Of a DNA stretch of 20,790 bases, positions 1 through 5,942 are shown piece by piece; the stretch's first letter is position 1, and each line of letters starts with the position of its first letter. The DNA comes from a virus: IMG/VR virus record IMGVR_UViG_3300009505_000087, positions 1-20,790 of that record. One strand, 5' to 3'. The position numbers and the translations under genes are program-made. The notes below the pieces were generated by a model that saw only the letters and a program-made list of their open reading frames with translations, was not told where the DNA came from and ran no database searches.

Positions 1-26
1 AGGGTAGCCTAGAACAGAGATGGCCC

Positions 27-434
27 TCAGAGGCCCCTCTCAGAGGCCCGCAAAGGCACCTCTGTCAGCCCCATGGTCCAGATCGCTTCTGCACCCCCCA
101 TACCGAGAACAGCCTTGATGACGTCTGGCGTGGCTTTTGGTCCTGTCTCGGAACTGTCAAGCGTCCAGATGGACACAAGTGCCTGCGCCTGTGCAGCCTT
201 GGTCATGTCGATGACTTCCTCGGTATCCCACTCAGGGCGCACCACAGGGCTTTCAGCAGCGACGATGAACCCGTCAGACACAGGAAGACTTGCCGTGGCG
301 TAGAGGTTGCCATGTGCGTCCTGCCATGAGGGGTTGCGGTAGGTCAGGCCATCAGCTTTGGAATACCCCAAGACCATTGCAAGGTGGTTGGCGTTGTCGA
401 TGTGCGCTTGCGGCACTGCGATTGTCAGTCTCAT
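27..434 (-). CDS. Hypothetical phage protein, last gene of the post-terL cassette
   Basis: A 135-residue soluble protein of unknown function. It starts at ATG 434, which overlaps the TGA of the LamG-like gene (ATGA), so the two are probably translationally coupled. There is no strong Shine-Dalgarno, only GGGG upstream. The N-terminal half (MRLTIAVPQAHIDNANHLAM, then a YRNPSWQDAHGNLYATAS stretch) looks like small proteins found next to tail or adsorption genes in alphaproteobacterial phages; that is a recollection, not a search. No membrane segment, signal peptide or catalytic motif is visible. The last ~11 codons lie in DNA identical to the 3' end of terL but are read in another frame, so this C-terminus may be a product of the duplication that made the repeat. 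Confidence 0.75.
   Translation of the reverse strand: MRLTIAVPQAHIDNANHLAMVLGYSKADGLTYRNPSWQDAHGNLYATASLPVSDGFIVAAESPVVRPEWDTEEVIDMTKAAQAQALVSIWTLDSSETGPKATPDVIKAVLGMGGAEAIWTMGLTEVPLRASERGL
37..60. repeat. 24-bp direct repeat, copy 1 (end of 135-residue gene)
   Basis: Bases 37-60 are identical to 1549-1572. Here the repeat covers the end of the 135-residue gene; in the other copy it covers the last six codons and stop of terL. The two genes read it in different frames, so shared protein ancestry of the C-termini does not explain the identity. Next to it, 32-48 can fold into a 7-bp stem with a 3-base loop. Confidence 0.85.
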
Positions 435-1264
435 AGTGTAACCCCTGTTTTTCCTGCCACATACGTTTCTGACTGTGCAATCTCGTTGGCGTCAAGGTTA
501 GCACCAAAGCGGGTAACTAGGCTGTAGATGTTGCCGGAAAAGTTGGCAGAACCAGACGGATTTGAACCGACCCACATTTGCGAGTTACCAAACGATGTCA
601 GGCCACTGTCCGTTGCAGAACCTACGGCTGTCACTGAGCCGTTCTCACGTAGAGAGATTTCATCCGCGCCGACTGCGGAAGCATCATAAAGAACAGAAAA
701 CGCGGAAGTGTAAGGTGCAACAGCTGTAACTCTTGCGGTTTGGTTACTTCCTGACCCAAAAACCTGCGCCCTGTAAGCGTCAGTGCTTCCGTCTCCCGTT
801 GCAAACTTGAGAAGCGCACCAGTAGAAGAAAAAGGTGCATCGCCGTATTGGTAAACAGGACTGTTGTTTGACTTAGGCGTCGCAACGTTTACCCCTGCAA
901 AGAATTGAGCGGACAATCCTGCGCCCGGTGTGATCGTAGGCGTAACCATGTAGTCGTCTACACCGTCGAACTCCAACCAGTGCAGCGTTCCATCAGTCTG
1001 GTACTCAGGCCGTGCAGCAGCAGTGGCTTGCGTGGCGTGTAGGTCATTACCCGACTTATCCAGCATCAGCGCAACAGTCTGCCCTGCCGTGGTCACAGGG
1101 GTTGTGCCTGCTGTGTCTTGGAACAGGGTCGTCAGGTCGGACGGGTCATACCATACGCCGGGTGCGTCGTTGGCAAAAAGGGCGGAAATAGTAGGTATCG
1201 CCACGCTGGATCGAAGCCTTGTGGTCAACAAGGCACCTAGATGGATTTGATTAGTCAGTTGCAT
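431..1264 (-). CDS. LamG/concanavalin-like jelly-roll protein, putative adsorption or tail-tip protein
   Basis: A 277-residue protein counted from ATG 1264. The longer reading frame begins with TTG at 1306, but AAGGG lies about 10 bases before 1264. Near the N-terminus is a GVWYDPSDL segment, followed by DKSGNDLHATQAT, RPEY and LEFDGVDDYM. This order is typical of LamG-like/concanavalin A-like jelly-roll domains in phage tail and surface proteins, with the FDGVDDYM strand as the clearest hallmark. The remainder is S/T/G-rich and beta-like, ending in NFSGNIYSLVTRF, as in other LamG ends. The likely role is glycan or surface binding on the virion. It overlaps the upstream 76-residue gene by 14 bases and is coupled to the 135-residue gene downstream. 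No catalytic residues are apparent. The fold call is good; the virion location is inference. Confidence 0.8.
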   Translation of the reverse strand: MQLTNQIHLGALLTTRLRSSVAIPTISALFANDAPGVWYDPSDLTTLFQDTAGTTPVTTAGQTVALMLDKSGNDLHATQATAAARPEYQTDGTLHWLEFDGVDDYMVTPTITPGAGLSAQFFAGVNVATPKSNNSPVYQYGDAPFSSTGALLKFATGDGSTDAYRAQVFGSGSNQTARVTAVAPYTSAFSVLYDASAVGADEISLRENGSVTAVGSATDSGLTSFGNSQMWVGSNPSGSANFSGNIYSLVTRFGANLDANEIAQSETYVAGKTGVTL

Positions 1265-1481
1265 AGACGAATGTCCCTTCCCCTCTAACCCACACTTCAC
1301 CGCCAAGTGATGTTAGTTCTGGAATGGTTTGCGGGATGTCAGATGAGAACGCAAAACCAAGGTCTGAGGGAGACGGGGCGTTCCCCACGAATACCTCCGC
1401 TTTTACCCGCGCCTGACCAATAAATACTGCCTTTGCTACTGCTACCTGCTGGTAGGTTGTCGTCAATAAGATGCTGTTCAT
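1251..1481 (-). CDS. Small putative tail/adsorption-associated protein
   Basis: A 76-residue protein starting at ATG 1481. Its Shine-Dalgarno is weak and its leader is A/C-rich, with five AAC units. The C-terminal part (PELTSLGGEVWVRGEGTFVY) has the G-G-x-V-W-V-R-G-x-G-T pattern of small beta-rich proteins that accompany phage tail or head-fibre genes. No membrane segment or catalytic motif is seen. It is the first gene of the three-gene cassette after terL and overlaps the LamG-like gene by 14 bases, so it may be a partner, chaperone or connector for that protein. The function is not established. Confidence 0.7.
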   Translation of the reverse strand: MNSILLTTTYQQVAVAKAVFIGQARVKAEVFVGNAPSPSDLGFAFSSDIPQTIPELTSLGGEVWVRGEGTFVYATD

Positions 1482-1548
1482 CTGTTTGTCTTTCTGTGTT
1501 TGTTGTTGTTGTTGTTTTCGTCGTTTCTATTTGAAGAAACTTGTTAAT
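1482..1548 (-). promoter_or_regulatory. A/C-rich leader with AAC repeats and a small inverted repeat
   Basis: The gap between terL and the 76-residue gene reads on the minus strand as an A/C-rich tract with five tandem AAC units (plus-strand GTT, 1502-1516). Before it lies a perfect 6-bp inverted repeat (GTTTCT-6 nt-AGAAAC, 1523-1540). It has no copy of the promoter-like 19-mer seen before the capsid and fibre genes. It probably acts as an unstructured translation leader, which would compensate for the weak Shine-Dalgarno. The role is inferred. Confidence 0.35.
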
Positions 1549-1572
1549 CTCTCAGAGGCCCGCAAAGGCACC
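1549..1572. repeat. 24-bp direct repeat, copy 2 (3' end of terL)
   Basis: Identical to 37-60. It contains the last six codons of terL (GAFAGL) and its stop plus the bases just downstream. The two copies bracket the three-gene cassette, 1.5 kb apart. Confidence 0.85.
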
Positions 1573-3288
1573 CTTCTTTTTCTTCCTGATACCGCCCATG
1601 TTGACGCGCCCGGAGGTTCCCCCTCGGACTTCCTTCATGAACTTCTTGAACTCTGCCGTTCGCATCTTCTCTTGGTGCTTTGCGAAGGCATCCTCGGAGT
1701 TCTGGGACATCTGTTCGACCCAGTACGCCACAGCCATTGAGAGCGCGTCTAAGCGGTCGTCATGCTTTAGGCACCCTCGGTCCCTCGTTAGTCGAGTAAG
1801 CTGCCAGAACAGGCTATATGAGGCCTCTGAGGCTGTCTCGAAGTCACGGTTGATCAATGTGGTACAGACAACCAAGCGGTGCTGTGCAAGGACAGGCTCC
1901 AAGGTGTCGGCAATACGCATCTCTTTCTGCTTCGAGTGAGTGACTTCCTCGACCTGACACAGGTACTGGCCCCTCTTGAGGGCAGCCTGCAGTAGCTTGG
2001 TGAACATGCCGCCACCGAAGTTGCTCTCGACGATGATCACGTTGACCTTCTGGGCCTTCGCGATCTGTACGAGCTTGTCCAGAGTTTCATCATCGTAGCC
2101 ACCGACGAGACCGCCGACAGCCGTGAGGAACTGCATACCGTTGAGGTGCTTGATCACGGCATATGAGGTTTCATCCAAACCACGACCTGAGGGGTCAATG
2201 GACATGGCAGACCCGGTGAATGGCAAGAAGTCCTTACCGACGAACATCGGGCCATAGAACTTGTCGCCGGGTAGACCGGAGATGTGGACGTTCTCGACAA
2301 GATGCTCTGCACCAGAGGACCAAGCGAGTTGTGCTGGGGCCATGTTGGGGTCCAAAGGCATCGTGATCAGATCGGCCAACTTCAATGGGAACCGTAAGCT
2401 GTCGTTCAGGTTGGTGTTGAGCATGAACTGCAAGGCGAAACCTGCAGGGCCATACGACCGCGCCCGTTCATCAAGGTCTTGGTTGGAGAAGCGATCAGGG
2501 TCAGTGGTTGTGTTTGTCTTCCAGCCCTCTTCGATCAGCCTGTAGATGAATGGAGCCAACTGTCCGTTGTAGACTTCGGTGTCCTCAGGGATACGCGCAG
2601 GCCAGATGCGGATGTTGTAGCCACGTTCGGGCAACTTCACATACATCGTCATGGCGCTCTGTGGGGTACCTAGAAACGTGATAACGCCACCGGGCTTGAG
2701 TACAGCGTCAAACTCCTTCACGGCCTCTGACAGCCGCTCCCTGGCTCCCTCTGTGGCACTGTTGTTCAAGCTCTCGATGTCGTCCGCTAGGATTTCATCA
2801 GCACGGGAACCTGTGATCTGTCCGGTGATGCCGACAGACTTGAGTGAGGGGTCTTTGGAAGGACGCGATGGGCCAACGTCGAAGAACACGTTCGAGTTCC
2901 GCTGATCATCTCCGGGCACAAGGTGCGCCAGCAACGGCATCTCTTGAATGAGACGCTTAACGAAGCGCGAGAAGTCATCCGCTGTCGTCTTGGTCGCGGA
3001 CACAACCATGATCTTCCATTCGGGGTTACAGTAGAAGCGCCAACAAACGAATGCGGCGTAGACCCATGTCTTACCAACCCCTCGGAAAGCCTGAACCATC
3101 TTACGACGGGGGCCGTGCTGCATGTAGCTGGCGATGTCCAACTGAACAGGGGTGGGTTTTGGGAGGCCAAGGTGCTTCCAGACAACATGGAGGAATAGGC
3201 GGAAGTCTTTCTTGAGGGGGTCTTCCTTCATTTCCTCTCTACGGCGCACCTGTCTGGAACGCCCGTCGTGATTACTTTCGGGTATCAT
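1552..3288 (-). CDS. terL: Terminase large subunit (DNA maturase B, T7 gp19-like)
   Basis: This 578-residue packaging motor (T7 gp19 is 586) cuts phage DNA and pumps it into the prohead at the portal. The ATPase half shows Walker A FRGVGKT at 68-74, Walker B ILADDIE at 166-172 and the coupling motif FLGTPQS near 205-211. The RNase H-like nuclease half shows acidic residues in SIDPSGRG (D365), IIVES (E421) and HDDRLDAL (D510/D511/D514). The chosen start, ATG 3288, has AAAGGA about 7 bases upstream; ATG at residue 20 is a weaker alternative. The C-terminus is basic (RKKKKG), as is common for the prohead-docking tail. It is separated from terS by about 100 bases holding two hairpins, one terminator-like. 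Its 3' end carries the 24-bp repeat. Confidence 0.97.
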   Translation of the reverse strand: MIPESNHDGRSRQVRRREEMKEDPLKKDFRLFLHVVWKHLGLPKPTPVQLDIASYMQHGPRRKMVQAFRGVGKTWVYAAFVCWRFYCNPEWKIMVVSATKTTADDFSRFVKRLIQEMPLLAHLVPGDDQRNSNVFFDVGPSRPSKDPSLKSVGITGQITGSRADEILADDIESLNNSATEGARERLSEAVKEFDAVLKPGGVITFLGTPQSAMTMYVKLPERGYNIRIWPARIPEDTEVYNGQLAPFIYRLIEEGWKTNTTTDPDRFSNQDLDERARSYGPAGFALQFMLNTNLNDSLRFPLKLADLITMPLDPNMAPAQLAWSSGAEHLVENVHISGLPGDKFYGPMFVGKDFLPFTGSAMSIDPSGRGLDETSYAVIKHLNGMQFLTAVGGLVGGYDDETLDKLVQIAKAQKVNVIIVESNFGGGMFTKLLQAALKRGQYLCQVEEVTHSKQKEMRIADTLEPVLAQHRLVVCTTLINRDFETASEASYSLFWQLTRLTRDRGCLKHDDRLDALSMAVAYWVEQMSQNSEDAFAKHQEKMRTAEFKKFMKEVRGGTSGRVNMGGIRKKKKGAFAGL

Positions 3289-3312
3289 TTGATTTTCCTT
3301 TAGGTGAAACGC

Positions 3313-3336
3313 AAAAAGCCCTGCCGAAGCAGAGCC
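3313..3336 (-). terminator. Rho-independent terminator between terS and terL
   Basis: On the minus strand a 7-bp stem (GCTCTGC/GCAGGGC, one G-T pair) with a TTCG tetraloop is followed directly by TTTTT. It lies 25 bases before the terL start. No clear promoter lies between it and terL, so it probably attenuates rather than blocks transcription, or acts on host polymerase only. Confidence 0.7.
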
Positions 3337-3368
3337 TTATGGGTGTCACTTAATGTGGTGGTTGAGGT

Positions 3369-3384
3369 GCCCCCCGAAGGGGGC
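3369..3384 (-). other. GC hairpin with TTCG loop just after terS
   Basis: A 6-bp all-GC stem (GCCCCC/GGGGGC) closes a TTCG tetraloop. It begins seven bases after the terS stop and is not followed by a T-run. It may be an RNA-processing or 3'-end-protecting structure, comparable in position to the T7 RNase III site near gene 18.5. Confidence 0.55.
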
Positions 3385-3390
3385 TGCCTC

Positions 3391-3675
3391 TTAGTTGTAG
3401 TATTGCTCCTCGCCATCGTCTTTCAACGTCGGCAGGTCTTTCAGGGCATCCTGCAGTGGATCGAAACGATCAGAGCTTGCGTCCGCCGTGATGTCGTTGT
3501 CCTTGAGGAACTTGATTGCAGCCGCGATGTAGCTGGCTGGTGCAGGCATGGTGCCTGTCTCGTTACCTTCCTTGTCGTAGGTGGTAACGCCGTTCTCGAT
3601 GGTATCAGCAAGCTGCTTCGCTGTGAGCATGTGCAGCCTGTCCATCATATCAATGGTGGCTTTGCTTTGTGCCAT
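3391..3675 (-). CDS. terS: Terminase small subunit (DNA maturase A, T7 gp18-like)
   Basis: A 94-residue protein (T7 gp18 is 89) at the gene 18 position, directly before terL. It recognises phage DNA and regulates the large subunit. The LHMLTAKQLADTIENG helix, a PAPASYIAAAIKFLKDNDIT helix and an acidic tail (LKDDGEEQYYN) fit the small terminases of T7-like phages, where an N-terminal DNA-binding/oligomerisation part precedes an acidic end. ATG 3675 overlaps the TAA of the upstream gene (TAATG), so translation is probably coupled. The family call rests on length, helix pattern and synteny. Confidence 0.85.
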   Translation of the reverse strand: MAQSKATIDMMDRLHMLTAKQLADTIENGVTTYDKEGNETGTMPAPASYIAAAIKFLKDNDITADASSDRFDPLQDALKDLPTLKDDGEEQYYN

Positions 3676-3944
3676 TAGAGTAATCCCATTTTGTGAGCGA
3701 TTGCGGTGATGGCGGTGGGGACGATCACGCCGAGTGCTGCTGTGAACACTCCGACGCGGATTTTGAAGGCTTCGAGTTTACCAATACGAGCGTTGTGCTT
3801 CTCAATACTGTCATTCACGTTTGCTTCGACATCGTCGAGACGACGGTTTGTGGACCGCCGCTCTTCAACGAGGTACTTTAGATCGCCCCGCATCTCGCCA
3901 AGCATTAACCATAGCTGGTCGGGTTTGGGGCTTTCAGGGGTCAT
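3675..3944 (-). CDS. Coiled-coil protein with C-terminal membrane anchor, putative holin/lysis accessory (XhlA-like layout)
   Basis: An 89-residue protein. Residues 10-60 form a charged helix (LWLMLGEMRGDLKYLVEERR and on) likely to be a coiled coil. Residues 63-83 form a hydrophobic membrane segment (VGVFTAALGVIVPTAITAIA). Charged coiled coil followed by a single C-terminal anchor is the layout of XhlA-type haemolysin/holin accessory proteins. It starts at ATG 3944 within a TAATG overlap with the 65-residue gene. T7 has its holin gene 17.5 just before gene 18, so position supports a lysis role. It could instead be a structural or unknown membrane protein. Confidence 0.7.
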   Translation of the reverse strand: MTPESPKPDQLWLMLGEMRGDLKYLVEERRSTNRRLDDVEANVNDSIEKHNARIGKLEAFKIRVGVFTAALGVIVPTAITAIAHKMGLL

Positions 3945-4141
3945 TAGATTTTGAAATCCCAGTTAAAGGTGGTTTCAGCAGCCTCAGGGTCTTCGAGGAA
4001 GAGAACCCGCTTACGGAGTGCTACGACCTCGTCTTGTGTCCGCTTGATGCGCTTCACCGTGCTTTGTTGTGTGAAGACAGTCGTAATCAGAAAGAAGGCG
4101 ACGAAGAACAGCGCCACGATGATGATATTTTCGATGGTCAT
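3944..4141 (-). CDS. Small single-TM coiled-coil protein, putative holin or inner-membrane spanin-like protein
   Basis: A 65-residue protein. An N-terminal hydrophobic helix (about residues 5-24, IIIVALFFVAFFLITTVF) is followed by a charged helix (25-52) and a short tail ending FNWDFKI. The layout fits a class II/III holin or a small Rz-like inner-membrane spanin; no lipobox partner is evident here. The true start is ATG 4141: it has AAGGA 8 bases upstream and overlaps the desaturase TGA (ATGA). The open frame runs further upstream but has no better start. Its topology is the mirror of the next protein, whose anchor is at the C-terminus. Confidence 0.7.
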   Translation of the reverse strand: MTIENIIIVALFFVAFFLITTVFTQQSTVKRIKRTQDEVVALRKRVLFLEDPEAAETTFNWDFKI

Positions 4142-4890
4142 TTGATGGTTCCTTGTTTTGCGATCAGGGCAATGAGTGCCCCTGAAATGTCGATCTCCCA
4201 CCACTTGTGCTTGAACACAGCGCGGGAGGGTTTTGCGTGATGGTTGTTGTGCCAAGCTTCGCCCCAAGTGATTAGGGCAAGCCACCAGACGTTCCTGCTG
4301 TTCTCGTTTGTCTCGTAGGTGCGATACCCGTGAGTGTGTGTGAACCAGTTCAGGATAGAGGACATGAGTGACGTAGCTGCCTGTGGGATAAGACCAAAGA
4401 AGGCAACGGCTTGAACTCCACCGAGGATGAAGAGGACGAGATAGAAGACCGCGAAGACAGTTGTAGCGCGTTTATGGAGGAACCAGACGTAGCGGTCCTT
4501 CATCAGCCTGCGAACTCTGCGGTAATTCACTCGGTCGTCGTAGTGCGGCACCAAGAAACCCTTGATACCGTTTAGGGGTGAGTGTGGGTCATGCTCTGTG
4601 TCACTGTGTCTGTGGTGTTCTTTGTGAACTGCCACCCAAGCAAGCCCGCTCCCGGTCCCCGCTAAGGTTCCCAGAAGGATGAATAGACGTTCCATCCAGC
4701 GATACCGAAACTTGAAGCTGTTATGGGACAGGTAGCGGTGAAATGTTGTGGTTATACCCAGACAGGAGAATGCGAAGTACATCCCGAAGGCCGCGCACCA
4801 CCAGAGCAAGTCAGCCCCGGTGATGGCGTAATAGATGCCTAAACATGTACCAATCACTGTCACTGCGATGATGTGGTTTGTCTTAAACAT
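4138..4890 (-). CDS. Membrane fatty acid desaturase (delta-9 acyl desaturase family), putative auxiliary metabolic gene
   Basis: A 250-residue integral membrane di-iron desaturase that would introduce a cis double bond into acyl chains (acyl-CoA or acyl-lipid) using O2 and host electrons. All three histidine boxes are present: HRYLSH at 51-56, HKEHH at 89-93 and HNNHH at 214-218 within WGEAWHNNHHA. It also has NWFTHTHGYR (181-190) and RNVWW (199-203), both typical of bacterial DesC/delta-9 enzymes. Hydrophobic segments lie near 7-24, 28-50, 68-88 and 143-168. It is shorter than many homologues but lacks nothing essential, and it has no fused cytochrome b5 or ferredoxin domain. ATG 4890 overlaps the upstream gene by 8 bases with GGAG about 10 bases before it, and its TGA overlaps the next ATG. 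It is thus embedded in the late operon. Regiospecificity is inferred. Confidence 0.93.
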   Translation of the reverse strand: MFKTNHIIAVTVIGTCLGIYYAITGADLLWWCAAFGMYFAFSCLGITTTFHRYLSHNSFKFRYRWMERLFILLGTLAGTGSGLAWVAVHKEHHRHSDTEHDPHSPLNGIKGFLVPHYDDRVNYRRVRRLMKDRYVWFLHKRATTVFAVFYLVLFILGGVQAVAFFGLIPQAATSLMSSILNWFTHTHGYRTYETNENSRNVWWLALITWGEAWHNNHHAKPSRAVFKHKWWEIDISGALIALIAKQGTIK

Positions 4891-5305
4891 CGACGTGATA
4901 CTCCATTACTGGATAGCCTTCAAACCAGCCGCTTGTCGTCCATTTGCGGTAGCGCTTCTTAATGAAGTTATCTCTGGTTTGCATGAAGATAGCCCTAAAG
5001 CTGGCGACCCCTAGTGCGGCAGCGTATGCCTCTGGGTTCCTGTTGAGTTCAGTGAAGTGCCTGTGTGGGGATGAAACCAACATGCCTGTGCTTTCAACAG
5101 AGCCATCAGTCACGTAGTTGAGGTTGGAGTGGCCGTGGGCGTTGATAGAGATCAAGGCCGATACAGCTTTACCGTCCTCGTAGGCGCAGCGAACAACCAC
5201 GCCTTTCTCCTTGAGTATTTCGTGGTCCGTCACATCTGGGGTGAGTAACGGGGTGATTGAGACAGGAAGCTCAGTCCCATCTAAGATGTCCCATGTTTTC
5301 ATCAT
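4883..5305 (-). CDS. Hypothetical protein upstream of the desaturase
   Basis: A 140-residue soluble protein that I do not recognise. The start is ATG 5305 (AAGGA 7 bases upstream, ATGA overlap with the preceding TGA). ATG 5302 is an equal-frame alternative, and an upstream TTG at 5311 is less likely. It has an S/N/H-rich middle (ISINAHGHSNLNYVT, SSPHRHF) and a basic, aromatic C-terminus (FIKKRYRKWTTSGWFEGYPV). The C-terminal pattern of helix, aromatic Y/W, then G-W-F resembles the end of diverged GNAT acetyltransferases, but the acetyl-CoA loop motif (Q/RxxGxG/A) is absent, so this is only a possibility. It overlaps the desaturase by 8 bases and is probably co-translated with it. Confidence 0.8.
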   Translation of the reverse strand: MMKTWDILDGTELPVSITPLLTPDVTDHEILKEKGVVVRCAYEDGKAVSALISINAHGHSNLNYVTDGSVESTGMLVSSPHRHFTELNRNPEAYAAALGVASFRAIFMQTRDNFIKKRYRKWTTSGWFEGYPVMEYHVDV

Positions 5306-5940
5306 GCCCAAATCCTTACTCTATAAGTTGCGTTCGCTGCTGTGTGGAGCGCTTGACCACCAGTGAACCCATCCACCGCTGGTGTGTTTTTACCGTTCCA
5401 GTATCGGCCATTTGTTACGGTGTTGGCGTCCCCGTTGGCGCTCCAAGTTTCCATAAGGTTGGCGGGGGTGGTGCTTGTCTTATACAACTCAATGTACGCC
5501 CCCGGATTTGTGAATGTCATTGTTGAAAACTCAGGGTCGCTGCCTAAGTTAAGCCCCTGACCAAAGTCATTGGTGGTTACAAAATAAACCTGACTAAAGG
5601 AAGCCGCCGCTATGGAGCCAAACTGAGATGTGAGCAGCCAGAGTTCATTTGAAGCTGGTGTTCTTGTCCTTCCCGGCCACGTAATCCAATCAGGAAGCAA
5701 GGTGTTCTTCGCCACAACCCTTACCCCCGACACAGCAGTACTATTCTTACTTGCTGAGACTGTTAAAGTGTAAGTCCCACGGAGTGTAGGCTCTGGGAAG
5801 CTAGGGTAGACCTTGGTCCAAATCCCAGCATTGCGAACGAGAACTTCGGAGGCGCTTTTCCAAACGCCCCCGTCCCGCACAAGCACGTCACTGGGTTCTC
5901 CGCCCCATGTGCCTCCTGCATTAATGTTGATAGGTGCCAT
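5302..5940 (-). CDS. Putative tail fibre-associated/tip protein
   Basis: A 212-residue protein directly after the tail fibre gene, with AAGG about 8 bases before ATG 5940. The N-terminus holds two related units, DVLVRDGGVWKSA (about 18-30) and EVLVRNAGIWTKV (about 32-44). This V-R-x-G-x-W repeat is found in many phage fibre and tip proteins. The rest is beta-rich and S/T/N/G-rich, without membrane segments, and ends AANATYRVRIWA. Since the fibre protein is short and ends in GDLWFKV without an obvious receptor-binding head, this protein is a reasonable candidate for the distal receptor-binding part. That is inferred from position and composition. Confidence 0.75.
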   Translation of the reverse strand: MAPININAGGTWGGEPSDVLVRDGGVWKSASEVLVRNAGIWTKVYPSFPEPTLRGTYTLTVSASKNSTAVSGVRVVAKNTLLPDWITWPGRTRTPASNELWLLTSQFGSIAAASFSQVYFVTTNDFGQGLNLGSDPEFSTMTFTNPGAYIELYKTSTTPANLMETWSANGDANTVTNGRYWNGKNTPAVDGFTGGQALHTAANATYRVRIWA

Positions 5941-5942
5941 TG

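Noticed and set aside
1-26. Promoter or gene start at the left edge
   Set aside because: Only 26 bases are visible, with no recognisable element or reading frame that could be supported.
1502-1516. GTT tandem tract as a CRISPR or mobile-element repeat
   Set aside because: It is only five trinucleotide units in a short gap; there are no spacers, terminal repeats or transposase.
3337-3368. Possible third copy of the promoter-like 19-mer between terS and terL
   Set aside because: A CCACATTAAGTGACACC stretch shares only short blocks with the consensus and needs gaps to align.
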